Source: Anniella stebbinsi
Lineage: Eukaryota > Chordata > Lepidosauria > Squamata > Anniellidae
Assembly: GCA_029215795.1 (NCBI GenBank)
Contig: JARDYH010000005.1
Span: forward strand, 12,432,001 to 12,496,000
Direction of reading: 5' to 3'
Length of the DNA stretch: 64,000 bases
The translations under genes were made by a program, and so were the position numbers. The notes under the pieces are model-generated. The model did not search any database and was not told the DNA's origin. It saw only the letters and a program-made list of their open reading frames with translations. Every line of letters begins with the position of its first letter. Positions within the stretch are counted from its first letter, which is position 1. Of the stretch, positions 20,301-29,700 are shown piece after piece.

Positions 20301-23300
20301 ACGTCCCTAGAAGAGCAGGGTTGGGTAAAAGAGAGGAAATTGCACTGAACCTGCCCAGGTTGGGGGCAGCATTTCCACAAACCGATGCGGCCTAATGGAA
20401 AAGGAGACCCCGACAGACAGGGGAATCTCGGGTTCAAATCTTGGCCCAGCCATGACTCTCATCAAAGGAATTTGGGGTTTGTAAGAGGTGTTCTTTTAAA
20501 AAAGAGCTCAGAGCAGCTTATATTAAATAACTTAAACCAACCTGGTGCCCTCCAGAGGTTTTGGCTTTTTGCCCCCAGCCAACATGGCCAGGGGGCAGGA
20601 ATGCTGGGAGTTGTAGTCCAAAGGACCTGGAGGGCACCAGGTTGGGGAAGGCGGGTTTAAACCAATGCCAGTTTTAATTGCAGTTTCCAAAATATAAGCA
20701 AAATATTTGCCAGGAAATGGAGGGGGGGGGGGTAGAGAAAAGTCCACAAGCACACAGCCATGGACGTTTTCAAAGCTTTTACAGTAGCCAATCATTCAGT
20801 AATTTGAGCCACCCACTGTTTCCATTTAGAACGCCTGTCCACTCTGCCGAGCGACCTGCTACAGTAAGTTTTCTCAACACCGTTCCAGCTACCCACACAC
20901 TTCTCTTCCTCCTGCCTCTCCACGGCTACCGAAGACTGCAGCCAAATTCAGCTCAGTATGATGTCAGCCTCACCGGCAGAGGCTTTTCTACATAAATGTG
21001 ATTTATGATGTTTCTGGAGATCTATGAAGTCTGACAGGCCTCTCTTGGGAACATATCTATAACCAGAGGCCATTACCAAGAACACCTTCCTGGACTTTAC
21101 TTGGTGCAAAAGTGGGGTTATTCGTAGGGATATATTGATTTTGTTAAATCCACTCCCATTTCGCGGATTGTCAGGCATCTTTCATTCTGCCGTCCCTTTA
21201 TTTATTTTATTGTATTTATATCCCACCCTTTTCCTTCCAAGGAACCCAAGGCGGTGTACGTAATCCACCTCTTCCTCTCCATTTTATCCTCACAACAACA
21301 ACCCAGTAAGGTTGGTTGGGCTGAGAGTCAGTGACTGGCCCAAGGTCACCCAGTGGGTTTCCATGGCCGAGTGTGGACTAGAACCCAGATCTCTTGACTC
21401 CTAGTCCAACACTCTGAACACTACACCACACTGACTTTCGTTGACGAAATTGGTGTTTTTTTAAAACCAGAATTTCATTCTACTTCCACTAATGTGCATT
21501 CATGCAAATGCACATTCCTTAATGTGGATTAGTGCACAAGTTAATAACTGGTCAGCAAGTCCATGTGCTTTGGAAAAAGCTGTTCAGAATCATAGAAAAA
21601 AAGGTCAGATTCATAGAAATCCAAACTCATCTGAATCCACTGCAGATTTCTCCTGACACCCCTAGCTGCTAGGCCACAACTTCCCAGCCAATCATGAGCC
21701 AAATGGACTTGTATAGGAGAAGTGCTCCTTCAGGGGTTTAGACTTTCAGCTCTAATCCTCTGACAAAGCCTGATTTTGTCACAGAGGTTTAGAACCAATA
21801 ACACTAAAACCACAGTTCAATCCAACCAGCATGTACAACATCCATGAAAACACTATAAGGCCGCAATCCTACTCATGTTTAGACAAAAAAATAGTACTAC
21901 CACAACTTCTAGCATGCCCCAGCCAGCCATGGCTGGCTGGAGCATGCTGGGAGTCGTAGGATTTTTTTCTGTCTAAACATGCATAAGATTGCAGCCTAAC
22001 AGATTTAAAATTACTCCTTTCTGTCTAAACATGCATAGGATTGCAGCCTAACAGATTTAAAACTACTCTTCTTCTGCTTAACTCTGGCCATTAAACAAGG
22101 CTTCGAAGTCCTTGTTTAAGCTCTCATACTTGAGTTGCCAGGGGAAAGGTTCCCACGCCCCCCACAACTGTAAAGCAACCCACCTCATGCCTTTCTCTTT
22201 GTCCTGGCAAGTTCTGATTCACCATTTAAAAATCCTGGTAACGTGAGCCACTAGAACTTGAGATTCAAAGCCAAAATTCGCCCAGGTATATATGTCCGCT
22301 ACAGTTGCATCAAGCTATGAAGGACAAGTGGTTCTCAGCTTCAGTTCCCCAACTATAATATGGGAATATTAACAGGGAGCTGCTTCATGTAGCCAGGATT
22401 AAGAAAAATGCAGAAATATAGGTCAGAGTAAAAACCTAGAAATGGCAGAAATAAGTATCTGAAGCTGTGCACATCTGCATCCCTGTCCTCTTCCTTCCCT
22501 TTGAAGATTCTCCCACTGCCAACCTTTAGGGTGCATGCTCCTTTGGGGAAGGGCCTGCCTTTTCTGTCTAGCTTACTTTGAAAAATGATGGGGACATAAG
22601 CACTGTAGAAGTAATAATACGGTTTCTAAATCTACCGCCTCCATCTCCTCCAGACACTTACTGCTTGAAGGTCTGCCCGATGCCCTCGCCTGCCTTCCAG
22701 CCCATACCCTTCAGCATGGCAAGGCCGTAGGCTTCCACTGGCACCTCCTCATAATCTGCCTCGGTTGCCTACGAAGGAGAAGGCAGACAGGAAGGGGGGG
22801 GGAAAGGCACGCATTAAATCCTCCGGGCCAGGAGATCAGAGGGTTGTCCAGAGCGACGCACCACTACTCTCTCACCGATTCCGGACGAAGGCTCACATCC
22901 ACTTTCTCTCCCTCCTCGTAGCCGTCGGGCACACGGTTCTGCATGAGAAGAGGGATGGCAAACGCGGGGTCCACTTTGGTGCCGCTCTCCCATTGCTCCT
23001 GAGACTTCTTGGATTCTGGATAGGAAGGAGTTACAAATTATCCAAAGCAGAAGCAACATGCCACAGAGGCAAGGCAGAGCCAAAGATTGAGAATGGGGGT
23101 GGCATATAGCAAAGCTGCTTGCTAAATCCAAGGTGATCTGGATGCTCATTGGTTGCCTTTAAAGACAAAGATTCCAGCCTAGCCATGTGAATGTATCTAT
23201 GCTGGAATCAACAAGGGTTTCCCTGGATGGCTGCTCGCTCCTTGTTTCAGGTGCTCAACCGTCTCGTCTAAGTTAGCCAGCTAGAATCTGTTTTACCAGA

Positions 23301-25366
23301 TTACCGCAATGACGAATGGACAAAACGAATGTTACCTGCCCTGGCTCTTAGGGGCAGAAGAGGCTACAATTATAAAATAAAAAGGACAAGCAGGGAGTCC
23401 TCACCTTCAATGAGCTCTCTGACGGCTTGGGCCTCAACACCGTTGATCCCATCCTGCTCCTGCAGGGGTACTGAGCCAGCCGGCTTCTTCCACTGGTTCT
23501 TCTGGATCAGGGGAATAACAAGTTCTTTTGGTTGTGGGGCTGGCCGAACGCTGCAGAGGAGAGAGAGCACATGCCAATTAAAACCATGGATAGGGCTTGT
23601 TGACCTGTATACAGAGGCTGAGAGGCATATGACGAAAGCAGCAATTGTTCATCTCCTTGGACAACTGCTGCTTTCGTCATATGCCAGGAAGGAGAAAGAG
23701 TTCAAAGAAAACCACTTTAAACAAAACATACTGGTTAGAGCCAGACTCAGATATGCATAGCAATCTTAGTGCCTAGGAAAAATGCCATGAGCCTATAGAC
23801 TCTTCTGGGTCTGCCTGCACATCCCCTACGCATTACAAGGGAGTCTGGGAAGAAAGTACTGATCGTGTGCAAGTGACCAACTAAACATCATAAAGTTAAT
23901 GGGAAATGCATCTACTACGTTTGCTAAAATGACAGGCAACTAATACCATTGCACGTATAGACCCTGTTCGGATGACACACTGAACAGGGTCTGTGAGTGG
24001 TTAAGCATTTTGAGCTAAATATTATGGCTTATCATGTCATGTCAACCATTCCTAACCATGGTGGCTACATAACCACAGTTTTTAACATGCTCACTATTTG
24101 CTGCACAAGGTTAGCAGCCTAATCATGGCTTAGTGTGTTGAACAGTTCCAATATGAGACTGATGGTTGTGTTTTTCTACAGAATATTCCCACAGTATACA
24201 ACAGAATACAATGGTTGCCTTTTACTTGCATCATGACGACTTATCAGCCTTCCCTCTCCTGTCCCTCCCTCCACTGTTAAAGTTAGGTTGTAAGCTCCTC
24301 AGAGCCATCTTCTGTTGCTCTGAATTTAGCAAAAGACCTGGCTGCAAGCTGAACCTGATGGGATGTCTCATGCAATATCTGTGACAAACTAGTGTTTACT
24401 TAGATGGGAAACCTGCATCTTGCACATAACATTCCAGGCAGGCGCTCACATGAGTGAATGCTGCCTATGAAATTAAAGGTGCAATCTATGTATGTTTCGA
24501 TAGAAAACAGCCCTACAGCTATGTGCAGCCCTCCAGCTAGCCATGCTGGGAGTTGTAGGACTTTTTTCTGTCTAAACTTGCATAGGATTGCACCCTAAAA
24601 ACAAGCAGAACAGCCCACTACAAAGAAAACTGCCAGCCTAGGGGAAAAGATTAAAGGGAAAACACCTTCTCCCAGACATGTTAGTTTCCTACATGCAGGG
24701 ATTTATTTCTTATTTCTCTTTGTTGTAGGTACAATTGTTCATTACGTGAGTGTTGTAATAGTGACTTTTAATAAATTGGCATGTTAACCCCTTATTTTTT
24801 ATTATTATCAAGCGGTATACAAGTATTATTTATAAGCCAGTTATCGATTATATAAAAAAGCATTTAACCATAAGTCAAATGGCTAGAAGTCAGGAGTGGT
24901 ACATTGCAGACTGGTAGGCTCCTGATGTGCTGGGCTACAGCTCTCAGCATTCCCCCAGCGAGCTGAGAATGATGGGAGTTGTAGTCCAACAACTCTGGAG
25001 CTCACCAGGTTGGAGAAGGCTGTTACCGCCTCAGGCCGCAGAACTAAGCCCCGGACACGAAAGAGCCTCCGCACCAGAGACCTGTATCTATCCCAGCAGC
25101 CGAATGGGCCCCCTCCTCGCGCTCCCGCCTCCGCCAAAAACCCCATGGGGGCGTTTAAGCCGCCTCTGCCCGACGCATGCGCGGTAAACCCCGCACCTTT
25201 GCAATTCCCGCCCTTCAACGGCGGAGAGGAAATCGGGTTCCTGCTTCGGTTCGCTGCCATCCTGCCCAGTCACGAAAAGAAACCGCCTCCGCCCGGTTGT
25301 TCGGGTGAAACCGAACGACACCGGAGCAGCCGAGGCTCCTGCGGGTTTCTCAGCACCCTCCGCCAT
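14347..25366 (-). CDS. GPKOW: GPKOW, G-patch and KOW-domain spliceosomal protein; 11 coding exons
   Basis: Coding exons: 25366-25197, 23550-23405, 23015-22876, 22768-22662, 20306-20096, 18806-18674, 17745-17598, 17047-16882, 16058-15989, 14832-14747, 14478-14347. Phases are consistent and sum to 1509 nt, or 502 residues; human is about 476. The start [10 protein letters not shown] is followed by VSFGFTRT, a GPKOW signature. The G-patch spans about residues 166-207 ([19 protein letters not shown]). KOW1 is near 235-270 and KOW2 near 449-475 ([17 protein letters not shown]). GPKOW (Spp2-like) binds the helicase DHX16 and RNA in the activated spliceosome in the nucleus. Exon 7 is rich in K/D/R. 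Exon 8 carries a Gly/Ser/Asn stretch ([18 protein letters not shown]) that is not in the human protein as remembered and explains part of the extra length. It is transcribed divergently from FTSJ1. Confidence 0.95.
14546..14632. repeat. 'ACTCCCAT' palindromic MITE copy
   Basis: GGCCCTCCAGATGTTCTTGG arm and GGGTGATGGGAGTTGGAG arm; GPKOW last intron. Confidence 0.6.
14957..15172 (-). mobile_element. CR1 LINE 3'-end fragment
   Basis: Complement of the CR1 3' end GACTAGATGGACCCTTGGTC plus CCAGC. It is closely similar to the plus-strand piece at 26,440-26,760. GPKOW intron 9 or 10 region. Confidence 0.7.
15290..15415. repeat. 'ACTCCCAT' palindromic MITE copy
   Basis: Starts GGTGGGGAACCTGGGGCGC; arms CCCATCAGCCC and GATGGGAGCTGTAGTCC. 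GPKOW intron. Confidence 0.6.
17105..17215. repeat. 'ACTCCCA' palindromic MITE copy
   Basis: CTCCAGATGTTTGGGACTTC arm and inverted GTCCAAAAGATCTGGAGAGC arm, in GPKOW intron 7, only about 60 bp from exon 8. Confidence 0.6.
17360..17455 (+). repeat. tRNA-derived SINE head fragment
   Basis: Box-A-like TAGCACAGTGGCTCAC and box-B-like GTTCAAATC at tRNA spacing. No tRNA cloverleaf is supported, so this is a SINE relic rather than a tRNA gene. Confidence 0.5.
17830..18640 (+). repeat. Unclassified retroelement-like segment
   Basis: An open stretch encoding an acidic peptide ([19 protein letters not shown]) is followed by a long pyrimidine-rich CTTGAC/TGACTG tract of the kind seen in retroelement untranslated regions. 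It ends GTCCCCAGAAGCAG. Lies in GPKOW intron 6; family not identified. Confidence 0.3.
18885..19018. repeat. 'CTCCAGGTGTTTTGGAC' palindromic MITE copy
   Basis: Starts CCTTCCCCAACC and ends GGTTGGGGAAGG; the inverted ends are clear. GPKOW intron 5. Confidence 0.7.
19068..19296. repeat. ~230-bp MITE with GGCTGCATTCAGACAACAC inverted ends
   Basis: The terminal inverted repeats (19,068 and 19,296) match over about 20 bp. The interior is AT-rich with a G homopolymer. GPKOW intron 5. Confidence 0.75.
20385..20475 (+). repeat. tRNA-derived SINE head fragment
   Basis: Box B GGTTCAAATCTTGGCC with a degenerate box A upstream. Too degenerate to assign to a family; GPKOW intron 4. Confidence 0.35.
20535..20660. 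repeat. 'CTCCAGAGGTTTTGGC' palindromic MITE copy
   Basis: Ends AACCTGGTGCCCTCC and GGAGGGCACCAGGTTGGGGA are inverted copies. The right arm carries GGGAGTTGTAGTCC. GPKOW intron 4. Confidence 0.7.
21195..21442 (-). mobile_element. Sauria-type tRNA-derived SINE
   Basis: The minus strand starts with a tRNA-like head (AGTGTTGGACTAGGAGTC), then GGTGACCTTGGGCCAGTCAC. It ends CTTGGAAGGAAAAGGGTGGG plus ATATAAAT and an A/T-rich tail. Near full length, in GPKOW intron 4. Confidence 0.85.
21858..21999. repeat. Palindromic MITE 'GCAATCCTATGCATGTTTAG', full copy
   Basis: A roughly 140-bp near-perfect palindrome centred on GCCAGCCATGGCTGGC. Arms run from GCAATCCTA to GATTGCAG and include GCATGCTGGGAGTCGTAGG. 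An extra partial arm follows at 22,018-22,058. Confidence 0.8.
23624..23685. repeat. Short hairpin, 20-bp perfect stem
   Basis: Arms GGCATATGACGAAAGCAGCA (23,624-23,643) and its exact complement (23,666-23,685). Pairing extends to about 26 bp with one mismatch and a wobble; the loop is 8 nt. It lies in GPKOW intron 1, 74 bp upstream of exon 2. Confidence 0.8.
23963..24146. repeat. CCTGTTCAGATG MITE, copy 2
   Basis: Same family as 9,903-10,111. Left end is CCTGTTCGGATGACAC; the right end is degraded to GTGTTGAACAG. GPKOW intron 1. Confidence 0.65.
24478..24597. repeat. Palindromic MITE 'GCAATCCTATGCATG', copy 2
   Basis: Starts GTGCAATCTATGTATG and ends CATAGGATTGCAC, with GGGAGTTGTAGGAC in the right arm. 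GPKOW intron 1. Confidence 0.65.
24912..25021. repeat. 'ACTCCCA' palindromic MITE copy next to the promoter
   Basis: Right arm GGGAGTTGTAGTCCAAC and CACCAGGTTGGAGAAGG. Located in GPKOW intron 1, about 170 bp from exon 1. Confidence 0.65.
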
Positions 25367-25790
25367 CTTCTTTTCACTTCCTTGTCCCACCCCCGCTTCC
25401 GTCCGTGTCGTTCGTAGGGCATCATGGGAGACGAAGTGCTTAAGACCCTCCTCCTCCCATCGGGCGCCTCAAACGAAGAGCGCAAAACGACTACAACTCC
25501 CGTGGTGCAACGCGGATCCCCAACGCCGATTCCCCATCCATGAGACCGAAAATACTACAACTCCCACAGACCTTTGCGCAGTCATCCGCCGGACGCCTGG
25601 TGTTTAAACCGCGCATGTGTCACATCTAACGGAACAATTCCGCCTAACACATCTTTGCGCAAGCGCGGTGCAGGACGCCACTCTCCTCGCAGTCCAGTTC
25701 TTGGCTTCAATTCCCCCCGCCCCCACCTCACCTTCCTCCTCCTCTGAAGACACTGAAGAGCCGTTTGCCTCTCCCGAGTTGCTTCCGGTA
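25100..25790. promoter_or_regulatory. Bidirectional CpG-rich promoter of GPKOW (-) and FTSJ1 (+)
   Basis: Dense CpG DNA sits between the divergent GPKOW start (25,366) and the FTSJ1 5' region, with no TATA box. The GPKOW ATG lies inside AAGATGGCGG, a strong match to the YY1 consensus. An NRF1-like GCATGCGC is near 25,175, and TGCGCAAGCGC is near 25,656. ACTACAACTCCC, the ZNF143/Staf-type half motif, occurs at 25,490-25,501 and 25,554-25,565. A second ZNF143-like piece (CCCATGATGCCC, reverse strand) lies near 25,420. This combination is typical of housekeeping bidirectional promoters; transcription start sites are inferred. Confidence 0.75.
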
Positions 25791-25895
25791 TTCGTGAAGT
25801 TTGTTTCCAAGGGAACCGGGTGGGGGCTCCTTATCACACTGTGATCAGGGTTGCTGTTTGCCCTGCGATCCATGGATAAGGTGGGCCACGTGTCC

Positions 25896-26116
25896 AGTGG
25901 AGGCTGGTGGCTCCGGTTTCGGCAGGGCTGTGAATCCATTCTGGGTTTCAGTCAGAACCAGCCAGAGCTCTAAAGGATCCATCCAAGGTGCTGAACCTAT
26001 TTTGAGGATCGGGTTCAGCACCTTGGATAACCCCTTTAGACTTGTGGCTGGTTCTGACTGAACCCCAGAGTGGATTCACAGCCCCCCACCCCGAAACCGG
26101 GGCCACCAGCCTCCAC
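25896..26116. repeat. 221-bp near-perfect palindromic MITE in the FTSJ1 5' region
   Basis: Arms of about 100 bp run from AGTGGAGGCTGGTGGC to its complement GCCACCAGCCTCCACT. They contain GGTGCTGAACC/GGTTCAGCACC near the centre at 26,002. Only a few mismatches and small indels separate the arms. Confidence 0.85.
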
Positions 26117-26121
26117 TCTCT

Positions 26122-26253
26122 GAGCCTACCTACACTACTGCTTTAAAACGGTTTATAACAGTTTTGAGAACCGTTGGGGGCCCAGGACACGCGCCATAGA
26201 CAGTTTTCAAAACGTTTTCAAAGTGTTTTATCCTGCTTGGTGTAGATAGGCTC
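26122..26253. repeat. 132-bp MITE with GAGCCTATCTACAC inverted ends
   Basis: GAGCCTACCTACACTA at the left and TGGTGTAGATAGGCTC at the right, with inverted AAACG/CGTTT blocks inside. It starts five bases after the preceding palindrome. Confidence 0.75.
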
Positions 26254-26277
26254 TATGTGTCCTTTTACAGAGAACAG

Positions 26278-26356
26278 CCCTCCATCATGGCCAGTGGTCA
26301 GGGATGCTGGGACTTGTAGTCCCTAACGTCTGGAGGGCTTCGTGTCGGGGGAAGCC
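26278..26356. repeat. 'ACTCCCA' MITE fragment
   Basis: GGCCAGTGGTCAGGGATGC followed by TGGGACTTGTAGTCC. One arm of the common palindromic family, in the FTSJ1 5' region. Confidence 0.5.
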
Positions 26357-26439
26357 TGCTCCAGGGAAGTTTCCCCCTTGTATTCTGTGAGGGGTGGGGA
26401 ACCATTTTGATATCAGCCGTGGGTGAGACACGGATTGGT

Positions 26440-26762
26440 CTGTCTGTTTCCAGTCTATGGGTTATATAACAAGCCCAGTGAGGTTCGTGGCATGGATGGC
26501 TTTAAAAGAGGGTTGAATAAATTCCTGGAGGAGAAGGCTATCAATGGCTACTAGGCCTGATGGCTATGTGCTTCCCCCAAAAGCAGAGACAGAAAGCCTA
26601 TATACAGCAGTTGCTGGGGAACATGGGTGGGAGGGTGCTGTTGCACCATGTCCTGTTTGTGGGATTCTTGGTGAACAGCTGGTTGGCCACCGTGTGAACA
26701 GAGTACTGGACTAGATGGACCCTTGGTCTGATCCAGCAGGGCTCTTCTGATGTTGTTATGTA
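26440..26762 (+). mobile_element. CR1 LINE 3' end
   Basis: CR1 3'UTR ending CTGGACTAGATGGACCCTTG and CTGATCCAGCAGGGCTCTTC, with an ATGTTGTTATGTA terminus. It lies immediately before the FTSJ1 first coding exon, within the presumed 5'UTR intron. Confidence 0.75.
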
Positions 26763-26799
26763 ATTGGCAAATCCTTCTGTTGCATCCAGATACGTGAGG

Positions 26800-29700
26800 A
26801 TGGGACGTTCCTCCAAGGACAAGAGGGACATTTACTATCGCCTGGCCAAGGAAGAGGGGTGGCGAGCCCGTAGTGCGTTCAAACTTATGCAGCTGGATGA
26901 GGAATATCACTTGTTTCAAGGTGCGGCTGAAAACACGCTCCAAAATTACATTGTTGGTTGGTCCCAAGCATATTTTGGGTTCCCTTGCTACATTTGGATG
27001 GGCACTGAGTGCTCGACGTCTTAGGTTTGAGGCTCAGCTACAGAACCTGTAAAGTGGAATATGAATGCTTTTGTTTTGGTATCTCCAAGGAGAGGAGGAC
27101 TGCCTTCCAGCTGATCACAGATTCTGTTGATAGCAGCAACAGAGAAAGGAATTGACAGGCTGGTTCTGTTCTTTCTCAGCCCCTGGAACCTGTGCATCAC
27201 ATGTTCCCTGAATTGGCAGGTTAGCATGACAGGAGGTTGCCTTTGAACATGTGCAGAGTGCTGTTTGCTCCTGGAGACACTGATCTGGGATGCAAAGGCA
27301 GGGCCTCTAGCAAAGCTAGAGCAGTCACTTTTTACAAATGAAACCTGCTCTCCTCTAATTGGGAAAGGAAGCCAGGAGCCCTTCCCTTCTCTTTCAGTTA
27401 TGATCCCTTATCTTCTCTGGTCCTTTCCAGGTGTCTCTAGGGCCGTGGATCTATGTGCAGCTCCCGGGAGCTGGAGTCAAGTTCTGAGCCGAAAGCTCAA
27501 GTAAGCAAACAACGTGGCACAAGTATTTCTAGTGGGTCACAGCCCTCCTCAAAAGGGAGATTTGTACTTGTACTTTCCTTCTCTTTCCTTCCCTCTGTAG
27601 AGGAGAAGACACTAAAAACTCATCTGTCAAAATAGTGGCTGTCGATTTGCAAGCCATGGCTCCATTGCCGGGTGTTATTCAAATCCAGGGAGACATCACC
27701 AAGGTACGTGCGACCCCGTGCAGTCTAGGATGGAATCATCCCTGGTTTCTGCCTCTACCCAGCCTAGAACAGAATAAGAGGCCTACCCAGTGAACAGCCT
27801 CTTTGCCCACATACACCCCTCTCTCTCTTCCCAGGTCTCAACAGCCCAGGAGATCATTTGCCATTTTGAGGGGCAGCCTGCTGACCTGGTGGTGTGTGAT
27901 GGAGCCCCTGATGGTAGGAGAAAACAATCATGCTTGCTTCCAGCCACTTCAGGGATCAGGGGGCTCTGCTAGCTGTCCTTAGTTTGACAGGCAACGAGGA
28001 AAAGCTGCCTTGATGGATATTTCCTTTATTCTTGCAGTGACTGGACTCCATGACATAGACGAGTACATTCAGGCCCAGCTGTTGCTAGCTGTGAGTATCT
28101 CTAGATGCTTTTCATTTTCACGTGTAATGACCAAACTCAACCACAAGGGGTGCTCCGGGGGCTTGACGCAAATGGAATAACCTGGTGGCCCTCTTCAGTA
28201 GCAAGTTGCCCAGACTGAGGGAATGCATCAGATCCAGTTCCAGATTGTGAGGGGGCCTTGGGCAGGATGTTTAGCCTAGAGGAGAGAAGATTGAGGGGAG
28301 ACATGGTAGCACTCTTCAAATACTTGAAAGGTTGTCACACAGAGGAGGGCTTCTCGATCAACCCAGAATGCAGGACATGGAATAATGGGCTCAAGTTACA
28401 GGAAGCCAGATTCCGGCTGGACATCAGGAAAAACTTCCTGTTAGAGCAATACGACAATGGAACCAATGACCTAGGGAGGTGGTGGGCTCTCCCACACTAG
28501 AGGCCTTCAAGAGGCAGCTGGTCAACCATCTGTCAGGGATGCATTGAGCAGGGGGTTGGACTCGATGGCCTTTTTTTTAAAAAAAAAACCCAAAGTGCCT
28601 CCATGTAGAAATCTAGATGTCAGGAAGAGGTTCTAGGCCACTTCCCTCTCTGACATGGTAATTTTCTATGTGGAGGTTGGTCTTTTTTATTACCTGGAGG
28701 AGCATTCAGGCATGTCAGTCTCTGCCTGCAGACTAAGAAGTTGTACAGCTGGGAGAGCAGTTTACCAGCTCAATGAGAGCTCAGCCTGATATCCTCCATT
28801 TGGTGCTCATGAGTGGGGTGGATAATGGGTGGATAGTGGGGTGGATAATGGGAGTGCCCATGGGTGAAGAGGAAATTTCTGTACAACTGCCTAGATATCT
28901 AGGGCATGCTGAATGTTTCCATTCCACTCCTACCCTGGTTGTGCTTCTATATTGTCCTTTTATATTGTTATTTGTATTATACTTTGATTCGTATTTGATG
29001 GTTTTAACATTTGTGAACTGCCCATAGGGCTTCGGCTATTGGGCAGTATAAAAATGCAATAAATAAATACATACATACCCGCAGTGGGTCCTTGTTTGTA
29101 GAAAGAAAGGACTAGGGCCTAGCAAGCCTTTTCTTCTTAATCTATATTTCTTTTCCCGGCCAAATTGTCATGGAGAGCTGATGTTCCCCATCTGCCCTGC
29201 TGCAGACGCCTTCTGCATCTCAGTGCCCAAAAAAGTTTATCATAAATCAGCTACCTTGTACATTTCCTGGCATAAATCCTTTCCTTCTGTTTCTTCCAGG
29301 CCCTGAACATCACTACACACGTGCTAAAAAGGGGAGGGACTTTTGTAGCAAAGGTGAGTCCTGTAGGTGACCAGGGAAGGGGAAATGGGTATGGCCCTAC
29401 CCCGTTAGCTGTCGTCAAGATAGGGCTGGCTGCTGTGGGTCCAGCACTTCACCAAAGCGGTCACCCTGAAGTGGTTTTCTAACACCAGTGATCACATCAC
29501 CCGAGCCTACATTCTATAGCAGGGATGGCAGAAAGTCCGTCTCCAGATGTTTCGGACGTCATCTCCAGAAGTCCCTGCCAGCATGGCCAGTGGTCAGGAA
29601 TGCTAGGAGCTGAAGTCCCAAACCTCTGGAAATCTACTATCTACCCACTCCTTTCCTATGGCGGTGCAGCCAGTGGTATGGGGACTCAAAGGCTGCATCC

